This document shows positions 1 through 9,201 of a stretch of 64,000 nt of DNA, piece by piece; positions within the stretch are counted from its first letter, which is position 1, and each line of letters opens with the position of its first letter. The notes under the pieces were generated by a model, which did not search any database, had not been told where the DNA came from, and saw nothing but the letters and a program-made list of their open reading frames with translations. This stretch comes from Pseudomonas sp. CC6-YY-74 (lineage in GTDB: Bacteria > Pseudomonadota > Gammaproteobacteria > Pseudomonadales > Pseudomonadaceae), in assembly GCF_002025205.1 (NCBI RefSeq), contig NZ_CP019947.1:441501-505500 (forward strand), read 5' to 3'. A program made the position numbers and the translations under genes.

Positions 1-1212
1 CTCGCCCAGGTGCAGGCCGCGATCAGTGCCGCCAAGACCGATGTGGATATCAACGCCATCCGCGCCGCGTTGAAGAAGCTCTACAGCGACGGCGAGATCA
101 CCGCCAAGCAGTACAACGAGGAACTGAAGAAAACCAGCGACCGCCAGAAGGAACTCAAAACCACAATCGATGGCAGCAAAAAAGCCCAGGACGAAAAGAA
201 CGACTCCGACAAAGAGGCGATCAAGACCAGCGAGGAGCTGCGCCGCGAGTCCGGCAAGCGCATGGAGCAAGAGCGCCGCGCTGGCGACCAGGCGATGCAG
301 GACAGGCGCAAGGGTAGCGAAGAAGCGCAGCGCGACATGTCGGCGTTTTCTGACTTCTTCGGTGGCGTCATCAGCCGCGCCCGTGAGCCGCTCGCCGCCC
401 TCAGCGCGGCAGCCCTGGCGGCTTACGACAAGCTGCGGGGCGTCACCACTGTCGACCTGAGCATGGACACCAGCGGCCTGGAGGCAACCACCCGTTCGCT
501 GGAGAAGGCCCGCGAGGAGCTGGGCAAGCTGCAGGCCCAGGCCAACACGGTCGGCATCAGCAGCTTGGGTCGCTGGATGACCCAGAGCCAGGTGCAGAGC
601 CAGCAGGTGCAGGTGCAATACCTAGCGCAAAAGGCCACCCTTCAGCGGCTGATGGAGGGCTATGAGGACGGCAGCATCACCCTCGAGCAGTTCGTACGCC
701 GTGCGGGCAGTGCCAGCGGCAGCCTGAACCTGCTCAACGACTCCGACCTCAGCACCTTGGATGGCGCACTGGAGGCGGCCAAACAACGCATGGAGCAGCT
801 CGGCGACTCGACGCGCGGCACCTTGGCGGGCCTGCAAATGGAGCTGCTACAGCTACAGGGCACGCAGGAGGAGATCGAGCGCGCCCGCTTCGCCAGCCGC
901 CGCGACGAGCTGCGTGCCCAGCAAGCCCAGGCGCAAACGGCAGGTGACTCTGGCGCTGCCAGCAACCTGCGCAAAGCCCTGCAAACGCTGGATGAAATCG
1001 AGGCGGCCACCGCCAACAAGCGCCTGCAGGATGCCCAGCAGAAGCGCAGCGAAGAGGCCGCCAAGGCAGCCCCCGCACAAGCGCAGCTGCCCACCAAGGT
1101 CATCCGCCTCGAGACTGCCCGGGGCCAGGCCGTGAACGTGGCGCTGCAAAACGATCGCGACGAAACCAACCTGCTCAGCATCCTTCAGGATGCCGGGCTG
1201 AGGAGTCTATAA
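1..1212 (+). CDS. C-terminal part of phage tail tape-measure-like protein (5' end outside window)
   Basis: The frame is open from the first base of the window, so the gene starts further left; a GTG at 10 is only an internal in-frame codon. The visible 400 or so residues are alanine-, glutamine-, lysine- and glutamate-rich with long heptad-like helical stretches, the usual look of a tape-measure protein that sets tail length. It stops immediately before the next structural gene and leads a co-directional run of tail genes. Identification rests on composition, position at the head of the tail-tip genes and the phage context, not on a catalytic motif. A different coiled-coil tail component is possible. 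Confidence 0.6.
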   Translation, partial: LAQVQAAISAAKTDVDINAIRAALKKLYSDGEITAKQYNEELKKTSDRQKELKTTIDGSKKAQDEKNDSDKEAIKTSEELRRESGKRMEQERRAGDQAMQDRRKGSEEAQRDMSAFSDFFGGVISRAREPLAALSAAALAAYDKLRGVTTVDLSMDTSGLEATTRSLEKAREELGKLQAQANTVGISSLGRWMTQSQVQSQQVQVQYLAQKATLQRLMEGYEDGSITLEQFVRRAGSASGSLNLLNDSDLSTLDGALEAAKQRMEQLGDSTRGTLAGLQMELLQLQGTQEEIERARFASRRDELRAQQAQAQTAGDSGAASNLRKALQTLDEIEAATANKRLQDAQQKRSEEAAKAAPAQAQLPTKVIRLETARGQAVNVALQNDRDETNLLSILQDAGLRSL

Positions 1213-1641
1213 ATGGCCATGATGCTGGACAGCATCCAGCTGGACGAGCAGTACGGCCTGGGCGGCGATCAGCTGGAATGGGTCGATGAATTCGACTGGG
1301 ACGCCGTGGCGCAGGAACAAGAGCGCTCGCTGGCCGGCACGCTGATTGTGCAGGAGGGCGTCAAGGTGCACGGGCGCCCCATCACCCTGGCCAGCAACGG
1401 CGCCGCCTGGTTCGAGCTGTCGCTGGTGCGGCAGCTGGAGGTGCTGCGTGATCAACCTGGGCGGGTCATGCCGCTGGTACTGCCGGACGGGCGCGAGTTC
1501 AGCGTCATCTTCAACCGCACCGGCGGCGCCGCACTGGAGGCCAAGCCGCTCTGGCGCCAGGTAAACCCCGGCGCGGATGCGTTGTATGAAATCACCCTGC
1601 GCCTGCTCACCGTCGCGCCGCCCGTAATCCCCGACCCATAA
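1213..1641 (+). CDS. Hypothetical phage tail protein, 142 aa
   Basis: An ATG-started frame begins one base after the stop of the tape-measure-like gene, so the two are probably translationally coupled. The product is acidic at its N-terminus (DEFDWDAVAQEQERS) and then predicted beta-rich, with no signal peptide or membrane segment. I do not recognise a named domain. Its place between the tape measure and large beta-rich tail-tip proteins suggests a tail-completion or adaptor role, but that is inference from position. A strong hairpin with a T-tract follows the stop codon. Confidence 0.6.
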   Translation: MAMMLDSIQLDEQYGLGGDQLEWVDEFDWDAVAQEQERSLAGTLIVQEGVKVHGRPITLASNGAAWFELSLVRQLEVLRDQPGRVMPLVLPDGREFSVIFNRTGGAALEAKPLWRQVNPGADALYEITLRLLTVAPPVIPDP

Positions 1642-1658
1642 CCCGAACCCCATCCCCG

Positions 1659-1681
1659 AACCCGCCCAGTGCGGGTTTTTT
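1659..1681 (+). terminator. Rho-independent terminator-like hairpin inside the tail operon
   Basis: AACCCGC (1659-1665) pairs with GCGGGTT (1671-1677) around a five-base loop, followed by a T-run. It lies between two co-directional phage genes, so it probably attenuates rather than ends transcription. The sequence after it, a CCCGGAGAT Shine-Dalgarno and then ATG at 1699, closely matches the one after the hairpin at 9495. Confidence 0.75.
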
Positions 1682-1698
1682 AATGCCCGGAGATCGGC

Positions 1699-3708
1699 AT
1701 GACCATCAGCGTCCTCGACGTAAAACTGCTCAAAGCCCAACGCCTCACCGACGAAGACGACGGTGGCGGCCGTGCCACGGGTGTTGCCGTGGAAGACGGC
1801 CAGGAAAACAACCTGTTTCCGGACATCTCGCGCCTCGACCGCACCCTAGGCCGCATCGCCCTGCGCAAGGCCTATGCCGGCGTGGTGGCGGAAAACGCCG
1901 ACGCCTACCTCGGCGCCCACGCCATCCTCACCCAAGGCCCGACCGACCCGCGCGTGAGCGTGGTGCTGTTCAATACCGGCAGCCAGACCGACGAACGCCT
2001 GGCCGCCCGCAACAGCATCGAGAACTACGTGGTGCCCGGTACCGCTGCGCAGTTCGAGCTGCTCGGCAACCAGCTCTCCGGCCAGCGTGCGCTCACCTGC
2101 GTGCAGCGCGAGGAGCACCGGGTGCCGGAAATCGGCGAGGTCTATCAGCTGGTTAGCGGCAGCAACAATCAATACGTGCGCATCACCAAGGTCGAGGCCA
2201 TCGTCGAGAACTTCATCTACGAGTACGGCAGCGGCAGCTACCTGACCCTGCCGCGCCGCCGCCTAAACCTGGGCATCAGCGCGGCGCTGCTGCAAACCTA
2301 CCCAGGCGGCTCGGTAACGCCCGGCGGCACCAGTTCGACCAACGGCGCTGGCTCGACCAAAGCCAGCGTACTCGGCACACAGGTGGCCGATGCCGCGCGC
2401 TACTTCGGTATCAGCCCGCTGGCCGCTGCCGTTGCCCAGGGCGACCTGAGCGTCAAGGTGGCGTCGGTGTATGCCTCCCTGGTGCCGAGCAACACCAAGG
2501 AAACCCCGTTGATCGACCAGCTCGGCGGTTACAGCCGCCGGCAGATGATCGCTGCCGGCGCAGCGCGCTCGCCAGCGCTGACGTTTGCCTCGGTCACCGC
2601 CGGCCAGTCGCGCAGCTTTCTCGGTACCGGCGCGTTGCCGGGTAGCATCAGCCTCAACATCAGCGCCGGCGTATACGCCGATGACGGCAAGGGCGAGTTC
2701 CGCCCGGTCAGCGGCAGTGCCAGCTTCACCAAGATCACCGTGGACTACCAAACCGGCCAGCTCGACGCCTACCGCAGCACGGCATTCACCGGCGCGGCCA
2801 GCGTCACCTACACCCCGGCCACTGGCGTCACCGGCCCGACCGTCACCGGCGAGATTGTCATTGATCTGGCCAACCGCGGCTTCGCCTACACCCTCGCCCT
2901 GGCACTGGCCAAGCCCAAGCCTGGTACTTTGTCCATCAGCTACATGGCCCTCGGCAAATGGCAGGAGATTCGCGACCCCGGCGACGGCGAGTTGACGGGC
3001 GAGGGCAGCGGCACCATCGCCTTCGGTACTGGCAGCGTGTCGTTCACCCTCAATGCGCTGCCCGATGTCGGCTCGGCGCTGATCTACAGCTACGTGTCGC
3101 AGAACGATGCGGAGTTTACCCAGCGCACCGGCGCGGGCATCCCGGCCAAGGTACGCATCCGGCACCGCCTGCCCCACGACGGCATCCAGCCTGGCAGCCT
3201 GACGGCCACCTACCTGGTCGGCGGCGTCAGCAAGACCATCACTGACAACGGCACGGGCACGCTCACCGGCGAAGCCAGCGGCATCATCGGCTACGCCACC
3301 GGTGAGCTGGATATGGAGCTGACCAGCACGCCGGATGCGGGCAGCGCGATTCAGTACAGCTACCAGCAAGGTGCGGTAGGCGACACCGTGCTCAATCCCG
3401 CACCGGACAGCGCGGGCACCGTCAACGGCACCATCCCTGGCGCGCCGCTGCAGCCCGGCTCGGTGCAGGCAAGCTGGTCGGTAGTGCGCAAGAAAGCCGT
3501 GCCCTCGGTGAAAAACCAGAGCAGCTATGACTCGACTTACACCGTCGAGAAAACCGCCCGTGACGATGGCGCCGGTGGCTGGGTCGGCTACGTCGGAACC
3601 GTCGACTACAACACCGGCGTGTTCACCCTGCGCGTGCGCAGCAGTTACGAATACGTCGAATACACCTACCAGAACGACAGTCGTCTCGACTGGGCGATCT
3701 CCGGCTAA
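1699..3708 (+). CDS. Large beta-repeat phage structural (tail-tip) protein, 669 aa
   Basis: ATG at 1699 is preceded by a CCCGGAGAT ribosome-binding site. The N-terminal 200 residues look like a distinct globular domain. From about residue 313 onward the chain has four degenerate repeats of about 60-90 residues, each opening with PGS/PGT followed by a hydrophobic strand, and containing a G-x-(V/I)-x-Y-x-TG turn and often an (I/V)-x-Y-(S/T)-Y strand (units near 2636, 2918, 3189 and 3450). Similar units continue into the next gene. The pattern suggests stacked beta-sandwich modules as in tail-tip or fibre shafts. No enzyme motif is visible. Assignment as structural rests on repeats and context. 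Confidence 0.6.
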   Translation: MTISVLDVKLLKAQRLTDEDDGGGRATGVAVEDGQENNLFPDISRLDRTLGRIALRKAYAGVVAENADAYLGAHAILTQGPTDPRVSVVLFNTGSQTDERLAARNSIENYVVPGTAAQFELLGNQLSGQRALTCVQREEHRVPEIGEVYQLVSGSNNQYVRITKVEAIVENFIYEYGSGSYLTLPRRRLNLGISAALLQTYPGGSVTPGGTSSTNGAGSTKASVLGTQVADAARYFGISPLAAAVAQGDLSVKVASVYASLVPSNTKETPLIDQLGGYSRRQMIAAGAARSPALTFASVTAGQSRSFLGTGALPGSISLNISAGVYADDGKGEFRPVSGSASFTKITVDYQTGQLDAYRSTAFTGAASVTYTPATGVTGPTVTGEIVIDLANRGFAYTLALALAKPKPGTLSISYMALGKWQEIRDPGDGELTGEGSGTIAFGTGSVSFTLNALPDVGSALIYSYVSQNDAEFTQRTGAGIPAKVRIRHRLPHDGIQPGSLTATYLVGGVSKTITDNGTGTLTGEASGIIGYATGELDMELTSTPDAGSAIQYSYQQGAVGDTVLNPAPDSAGTVNGTIPGAPLQPGSVQASWSVVRKKAVPSVKNQSSYDSTYTVEKTARDDGAGGWVGYVGTVDYNTGVFTLRVRSSYEYVEYTYQNDSRLDWAISG

Positions 3709-3717
3709 GAGGCCCGC

Positions 3718-5265
3718 ATGTCCGATATCAAACTGATCAGCACTGCCACCACCCTGCAGGAACAGTTCGGCGGCACCCTGGTGATGCGCGCCCAGCCGGC
3801 CGGTACCAGCTACGGCGCGCAAACCGACAGCCAGGCCGCGCCCGAACTGACCTTCGACCTGCTGCCTGCTGTCGAGGAACCCATTCTGCCGGGTTCGCTC
3901 ATCCTCTCCTGGGGCGGTGAAACCTACGTCGACCGCGACGGCGTGCTCTACAAAAACATCAGCAGCCAAACCAACGCCGGTGTGGCGGTGGGCACCGTTG
4001 ACTATGCCGCCGGCGAGGCGCGGCTCAACAGCTACCCGGCCGGGGCCAGTGCCAACATCAGCCTGTTGGGCTGCCTGACCACCAACAGCGGCTTCGCCAT
4101 CACTGGCGCCACCTGGCGCACCCCCGGCGCACCGCTGCGTCCGGCCAGCCTGCAACTCACCGTGGTGCGCGCCGACACGGCCGGTGTTGTTGTGGCCACC
4201 GCCGACAACAACGGCAACTTCGCCGGCCCGGTGGTATTTGGCACGGTCGATATTGCCACTGGCATCATCCGTGTGCGCTTTACCAGCAACCCGGCTGACA
4301 ACAGTGGCAACAGCGAGATCCCGGTGGTCCCGCTGCTGCTGCGCTACAACACCGTGCTGTACACATCGCTGCCGCTCAATGCCGATCTGATCGGCCTGGA
4401 CCCGGTGCGCCTGCCGGCCGATGGCCGCGTGCCGATCTATCGTGAAGGCGAGGTGCTGGTCATCCACCACACCGCCGAAACCAACCTCGACACGCCGACC
4501 CCCGGCCAAGTAGTCAGCCTGGCGCGCGATCACCAGGCCGGCATCGAAGTGCTCGATGGCAGCGGCGTGGCGCTCGACTCGCAGGCCTACACGGTCGACA
4601 AGCTGCTTGGCCGCGTGACCTTCGCCGACCCGTTGGTGCTCAACGATGCCTTGGGCGTGCCACTGGTACCGCCGCTCAAAGCGCTGGATCGGGTGGAACA
4701 CATGACGGTCTGCACCGAGGTGCAGATCAGCGGCGTGCTCGGCATCAACAGCCCACTGCCGTGGGACCTGCCGCCGGCGGTGGCGAAGGTTTCCAGTGCC
4801 GTGGCCTGGGGTGACCTGCAAGCGCGGCTGTACAAGTGGTTCGCGCAAAAGACCTGGAGCAGCGGCAGCCCAAACTGGTCGGACTCACGCATCGGCGACA
4901 GCACTACCGCCCAGTACGACCAGCTCAACTACCCGCCGATCGTCACCAACAAGGGCAGCATCGCCGGCAAGTGGGCGTTGGTGTTCACCAGCAGCAGCAC
5001 CTTTCAGGTGGTCGAGCAGCAGCTCGGCATCATCGCCACCGGCAGCATCGGGGCGGATTGCGCACCGATCAACCCGGCCAACGGCGCGCCGTACTTCACC
5101 ATCGCGGCGGCGGGTTGGGGCAGCGGCTGGGCGGCGGGCAACGCGATTCGTTTCAACACCGACTCATGCCTCGGACCGCTGTGGATCTGCCGCACCGTGC
5201 TGGCGGGGCAGGGCACGGTTGAGGACGACACCTTTCAGATTCAGGTTAGAGGGGATGCAGACTGA
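3718..5265 (+). CDS. Phage structural protein with the same beta-repeats, 515 aa
   Basis: ATG at 3718 follows the previous stop by nine bases, with AGAGG as ribosome-binding site. The first 200 residues carry two more copies of the PGS...G-x-VD-x-x-TG type repeat seen in the preceding protein (near 3888 and 4141), so the pair look like parts of one extended assembly or a split ancestral gene. The C-terminal 170 residues are aromatic- and glycine-rich and different in character. The stop overlaps the next start (TGATG). No named family recognised; tail-tip or baseplate structural role inferred. Confidence 0.55.
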   Translation: MSDIKLISTATTLQEQFGGTLVMRAQPAGTSYGAQTDSQAAPELTFDLLPAVEEPILPGSLILSWGGETYVDRDGVLYKNISSQTNAGVAVGTVDYAAGEARLNSYPAGASANISLLGCLTTNSGFAITGATWRTPGAPLRPASLQLTVVRADTAGVVVATADNNGNFAGPVVFGTVDIATGIIRVRFTSNPADNSGNSEIPVVPLLLRYNTVLYTSLPLNADLIGLDPVRLPADGRVPIYREGEVLVIHHTAETNLDTPTPGQVVSLARDHQAGIEVLDGSGVALDSQAYTVDKLLGRVTFADPLVLNDALGVPLVPPLKALDRVEHMTVCTEVQISGVLGINSPLPWDLPPAVAKVSSAVAWGDLQARLYKWFAQKTWSSGSPNWSDSRIGDSTTAQYDQLNYPPIVTNKGSIAGKWALVFTSSSTFQVVEQQLGIIATGSIGADCAPINPANGAPYFTIAAAGWGSGWAAGNAIRFNTDSCLGPLWICRTVLAGQGTVEDDTFQIQVRGDAD

Positions 5266-6905
5266 TGCCTTTTGGACTGGCGGGATCGGGTACCAAAGAA
5301 GCCCCATGGCTGATTACCACTAACTCGGAGTTCTTGTCCGTTGTGACGGCAATCGCCTATGCCTATAACGGCTACTACAAGGCGACTGGAGACCTCTCAG
5401 CGAGCTTGCCGCAAGGAACCCCCTACGGCACAAGCCTGCAATACTACACGTCGACCTGCAAAGTCATTGATATGTGTGGCTACAAGGCATCGTTCTTCTG
5501 TAGCAACATAACCACTGGCCATCCGCTGATTTTTGGGCTGATGCTGCGCAATGGCGATATCTATTGCAGCATCTACGGCAACCCCTCTAATTACTACAAC
5601 GATCTTGTTCTGATCAGAAGCACTTGGTTTACCGATTGCATTATCCGAATAACTCATGGCGGCGCATATCGGAGCTACTTCGCAACCTACGCCGCAGGAC
5701 ACATAACACTTGAGCCAAAAGTTAATCGACGTGTCTTTATCATGGGCGTCTCGCTCAGCGCCTCATATAACTATTTCCTTGATTTCTACGGGACGGACAG
5801 CGGCGAAACCACGTCCGCTGACGTCGTGCGTTTCGCCACATCAACAGGTACCTGGTACAACAAAATTTCCGTGGTGCCTACGGTGGCGCAGCTTGATGCG
5901 TTCACTGGCACCGGCCATGACTACACCATGGCGGCTTGGTTCTTTTCCTCAGAGGGGTACCCAAGACCCTACTTTGCTGATGTCCTGGCCCTGTCGGTGT
6001 CTTCGCTGGTTGACGGCGTGGTCAAGAAGCGTCCTCTGTTCTGGGAGTCGCAGGGCGCATTCAACTACCTCGGGGAAACGGGAGAGGACGGCGCGATAGA
6101 ACTCAATCTGAGAATCCAGCGCTGGACAACATTGAGGTTAGTGGCCAGCGAAACGCACGCGCTCAGCCAGTTGCAGGAAGGCGGCTACGTCAGCGCGGGG
6201 GTTGGCTACCTGCCGCCGTTTTCCGGCACTGGCTACAAGTACGTGGCGGGCTCGGCAGGTCAGATGATAGGACTTACCAGCACCTCATTTGGAGGCGCGC
6301 CCGTCACCGTCAATGGGGTCACTCTCACGCCGGTACCGGTCTACCGCGAAGCCTATAGCGACCACACATCGCTGCTGTCCGCAGGCCCTCAGCAGATCAT
6401 TACCTTGGACACGGTTAGCTCTGGTGGGGGTGGTGGCGGGCCTGTGATCGACGGCGACCCAGCCTATTTGGATGGCGTGGTTGAAGAAATCCACCCCATG
6501 CTCGGCACCGTCCGTGCGTTGATCAATGCCGAAGTGCTGGTGTTCGAAAAGCGTGCCACCGGCTACGTGGCCATGGGCAGTGCCTACTCCAACGCGGTAG
6601 GAGAGTTTCGGGTTAATACTGAGGTCTACGGTGGCGGCGATATCTTCGCTTTCGCCGCCGACTTTCCTGGTTTTGTCTGGCAGCCCGGCATTGAGCTGGA
6701 AGTGGGCTCCAGGATTCGCCCTACCGTCAACAACGGCTACGTCTACGAGGTCGTTACGGCCGGCAACTCCGGCGCGACCGAGCCTACCTGGTGGGCCGAT
6801 GCCGGCGACGGCACCGAGGGCGCCATTGGCGGCGCCACTGCCAAGGCCCGGCCGTACTACCAGCCGGTGGGCCACGGCCCGCTGAAGATGACCCTCGTCG
6901 AATAG
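5265..6905 (+). CDS. Putative receptor-binding tail fibre protein, 546 aa
   Basis: The start ATG overlaps the preceding stop (TGATG). The first 330 residues are rich in Tyr, Ser, Thr and Asn, and the DNA for much of this part is visibly more AT-rich than the genes on either side, as often seen for exchanged host-recognition modules. A polyglycine hinge (SSGGGGGG) separates it from a C-terminal domain with GYVYEVVTAGNSGATEPTW, a motif style common in phage tail and carbohydrate-binding modules. Function as an adhesin is inferred from composition, position and mosaic base content. The ligand cannot be told. Confidence 0.5.
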   Translation: MPFGLAGSGTKEAPWLITTNSEFLSVVTAIAYAYNGYYKATGDLSASLPQGTPYGTSLQYYTSTCKVIDMCGYKASFFCSNITTGHPLIFGLMLRNGDIYCSIYGNPSNYYNDLVLIRSTWFTDCIIRITHGGAYRSYFATYAAGHITLEPKVNRRVFIMGVSLSASYNYFLDFYGTDSGETTSADVVRFATSTGTWYNKISVVPTVAQLDAFTGTGHDYTMAAWFFSSEGYPRPYFADVLALSVSSLVDGVVKKRPLFWESQGAFNYLGETGEDGAIELNLRIQRWTTLRLVASETHALSQLQEGGYVSAGVGYLPPFSGTGYKYVAGSAGQMIGLTSTSFGGAPVTVNGVTLTPVPVYREAYSDHTSLLSAGPQQIITLDTVSSGGGGGGPVIDGDPAYLDGVVEEIHPMLGTVRALINAEVLVFEKRATGYVAMGSAYSNAVGEFRVNTEVYGGGDIFAFAADFPGFVWQPGIELEVGSRIRPTVNNGYVYEVVTAGNSGATEPTWWADAGDGTEGAIGGATAKARPYYQPVGHGPLKMTLVE

Positions 6906-6916
6906 AGCACCAACCC

Positions 6917-8767
6917 ATGCAGAGATTTCGCCTCACCGGGCCTTACCAGCCGCCGGTGCCGTTGGTGTTTGTGCTGCAGGCGCGCCATGTCGATGTGATC
7001 TACCCCGAGCCGCCACGCCTGTGCATCGCCGCGCGTGCTGGATGGTCGGGGGGCGGCGCGTTCGATGCCGCAACGCGAGCGACATTCCGCTCGGTACCGC
7101 CGCGCGAAGCAACGGTTGTGTTGAGCCACCAGCAGGCTCCCGTGCAGGATGCGGTCATGGGTTCTGCCTGGGGCGTAGGTGCGCCGACCGACAGCGGCCA
7201 GGGCGAGGGTTGGACGGAGGCGCGGCCGCTGTCCGCCGCAGCTCAGGCGGTGCCTTGGTCAACGCCTGGCGTGCGCGACCTCGGTACCGCCGACGCTTGG
7301 CGCCCGGCGATTCCGCTCGACCAGATCAACCTGCGCTTGAGTTGGCAGGTTGGCATCCCGGCGGACGTGCAACTCGGCAGCCGCCACCGTGACACCGACC
7401 GCTACGGCCCCGAATGGGTGTACGTCGAGCAGTTGCCGCCGTACCGCCCCGGCGCGCAGCCGCTGGCGTTCCGCTTCAACGGCACCCGCTACCTGCCGGC
7501 ACGCAACCCGCCGGTGTACTTCCGCCTCGGTCGCAGTCTGCGCGAGCGCCCGACCCAGCCGCGCGACCAGCGGGTGGGCATCCGCCACGGCACGCCGTTG
7601 CAAATCGACTGGGGCCGCTCGCTGCCGTGGGGATGGGGCACGTCGGCCGATGCACGGCCGACCGGCATTACCTATCCCGACTACAACGGCCCGGTGATCA
7701 TCGTCGAACCGGCGGTGGAACCCGACATATTGGAGACCTACATGATCGCCAACAGCGTCAGCCTGGTGCTGCTGCCCGACCGCACGCCCGTGGATGCCAC
7801 CAGCATCAAGGCCAGCCTGGACCGGGACAGCTTCAGCTGGAAATTCAGCGCCGATCTGTTCGGCCGCACCTCGCTCAATCTGGTTCGCCCGGATGCCAGC
7901 GGCCCGAAAACCTTGGAGCTGACCATCAACGGCTGGGCCTGGACCTTCCTGGTGGAGCGCTACAGCAGCAACGCCAAGTTCCCGGCCGAGCGCTTCAGCA
8001 TCAGCGGTAGTAGCCGCAGCCAGTTGCTGGCTGAGCCCTACGCGCCCAAGCGCAGCGCGGTCAACGCGGTGGACATCAACGCGCGGCAGGCGGCCGAGGA
8101 TCAGTTGCTGTTCACCGGCTTCACCATCAACTGGGACGCCACCGGCATCGGTCCACCCGACTGGACCATCCCGGCCGGTGCCCTCAGCTACCAGGATCAA
8201 ACGGCCATGCAGGTCATCGCCCGGGTGGCCGAGGCGGCGGGTGCATTTGTGCTGCCCGCGCGCGAGGGCGACTCGCTCACTGTGCTGCCGTGCTACCGCG
8301 AGGCGGTGTGGTGGTGGAGCAGCGCGATCATGGACCGCATCATCCCGGCCGAGATAATCACCGACGCCAGCGGCGAATGGACGCCCCAGCCCGAGTGGGA
8401 CAGCGTCTACGTCAGCGGTACCAGCCACGGCGTGGCAGTAGATGTGCGCCGCACCGGAACCGCCGGCAACGCCCCGGCGCCGGATGTGTTCGATGACCTG
8501 ATCACCGCCACCGACGCAGCCCGCGCGCGCGGCATCTGCGAGATCAGCAAGGGCGGCAATCAGGAAATCGCCAGCCGCACCATCCCGTTGTTCCCGGTGG
8601 GCAGCGCGCCCGGGCTGGTCGAACCTGGCATGCTCTGCGAAATCCGCGACCCCGGCGACACCTGGCGCGGCCTGTGCCTGGGCGTCGACATCAGCGCCGA
8701 AGGCATCGGTGCCAGCCGCGTCAGCCAAGTGCTACGCCTGGAACGCCACCACGCTGGAGGTGCCTGA
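6917..8767 (+). CDS. Putative phage tail hub / baseplate protein, 616 aa
   Basis: The open frame begins at 6791 inside the fibre gene, but ATG at 6917, eleven bases after the fibre stop, is the sensible start; no strong Shine-Dalgarno is seen. Residues 1-270 are proline- and arginine-rich and unfamiliar. Residues 280-610 (from SVSLVLLPD) have the alternating strand pattern and late ARARGICEISK...PGLVEPGMLCEIRD segment that I associate with tail hub or Gp27/Gp44-like proteins. The stop overlaps the next start. The hub assignment is a pattern judgement at low to moderate confidence. Confidence 0.45.
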   Translation: MQRFRLTGPYQPPVPLVFVLQARHVDVIYPEPPRLCIAARAGWSGGGAFDAATRATFRSVPPREATVVLSHQQAPVQDAVMGSAWGVGAPTDSGQGEGWTEARPLSAAAQAVPWSTPGVRDLGTADAWRPAIPLDQINLRLSWQVGIPADVQLGSRHRDTDRYGPEWVYVEQLPPYRPGAQPLAFRFNGTRYLPARNPPVYFRLGRSLRERPTQPRDQRVGIRHGTPLQIDWGRSLPWGWGTSADARPTGITYPDYNGPVIIVEPAVEPDILETYMIANSVSLVLLPDRTPVDATSIKASLDRDSFSWKFSADLFGRTSLNLVRPDASGPKTLELTINGWAWTFLVERYSSNAKFPAERFSISGSSRSQLLAEPYAPKRSAVNAVDINARQAAEDQLLFTGFTINWDATGIGPPDWTIPAGALSYQDQTAMQVIARVAEAAGAFVLPAREGDSLTVLPCYREAVWWWSSAIMDRIIPAEIITDASGEWTPQPEWDSVYVSGTSHGVAVDVRRTGTAGNAPAPDVFDDLITATDAARARGICEISKGGNQEIASRTIPLFPVGSAPGLVEPGMLCEIRDPGDTWRGLCLGVDISAEGIGASRVSQVLRLERHHAGGA

Positions 8768-9003
8768 TGGCCACGGTAAACCCATGGAAGCGCTTCATCA
8801 GCCTGCTGCCCGGCGGCAGCCGGTCGGTGGGGGAGGTGATCAGCATCAGCACCGCCACCGGTAGCAGCATCATCGAGCTACGCAACGGCGTACAGATATC
8901 GGCGCGCGGCGTCGACGTGGCGGTGGGCCTGAAGGCCTTCATCATCGACGGCCAGATTACCGGGCAGGCGCCGAGCCTGCCGCAGTATGACGTGGAGGTT
9001 TAG
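8767..9003 (+). CDS. Small phage tail-associated protein, 78 aa
   Basis: ATG at 8767 shares its first base with the preceding TGA (TGATG), which fixes the start and implies translational coupling to the hub-like gene. The product is small and beta-rich, with a central VGEVISISTATGSSIIELRNG segment typical of a single small barrel or OB-like fold. It has no signal peptide or membrane segment. It ends the tail gene run and is followed by a 198-base gap before the next larger gene. Function unknown. Confidence 0.6.
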   Translation: MATVNPWKRFISLLPGGSRSVGEVISISTATGSSIIELRNGVQISARGVDVAVGLKAFIIDGQITGQAPSLPQYDVEV

Positions 9004-9017
9004 TGGGAGTCTGAGCT

Positions 9018-9033
9018 TGTGACACAGATCACG
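9018..9033 (+). promoter_or_regulatory. CRP/Vfr-like site
   Basis: TGTGACACAGATCACG matches the CRP/Vfr consensus TGTGA-N6-TCACA with one mismatch. It lies just after the tail genes and upstream of the small genes and lysis cassette. No convincing -10/-35 pair is obvious, so function is uncertain. Confidence 0.35.
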
Positions 9034-9096
9034 CAAAGTGCTAGCCTTCCGGCTGCGCCTGGAGGCGTCCCCTCTCTACGAATGGATTCGTGATCA

Positions 9097-9180
9097 ATGA
9101 ACAAGCTCATTCTCGTTTTTTCGCTACTTCTGATCAGCATCTATGCATCGCTGTGGTTTGTTGCGCCTCATCCCTTTTGA
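9097..9180 (+). CDS. Possible 27-residue hydrophobic peptide
   Basis: ATG at 9097 opens a short frame encoding a peptide that starts MNKLILVFSLLLISIYASLW and ends with proline-containing residues before TGA. The first 22 residues form one plausible membrane helix. It precedes the lysis genes, where small holin-like or regulatory membrane peptides are common, and no other holin is seen in the window. There is no good ribosome-binding site, so it may not be translated. Confidence 0.3.
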   Translation: MNKLILVFSLLLISIYASLWFVAPHPF

Positions 9181-9201
9181 CCCCGGCAAAGGAACGCCGT
9201 C

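Noticed and set aside
2263..4848. 861-residue open frame on the minus strand across two tail genes
   Set aside because: It is antisense to genes with clear structural repeats and good start sites; its His/Gln/Gly/Arg-rich low-complexity product is typical of a high-GC shadow frame.
7259..8728. 489-residue minus-strand frame
   Set aside because: Shadow of the tail hub-like gene, low complexity and no ribosome-binding site.
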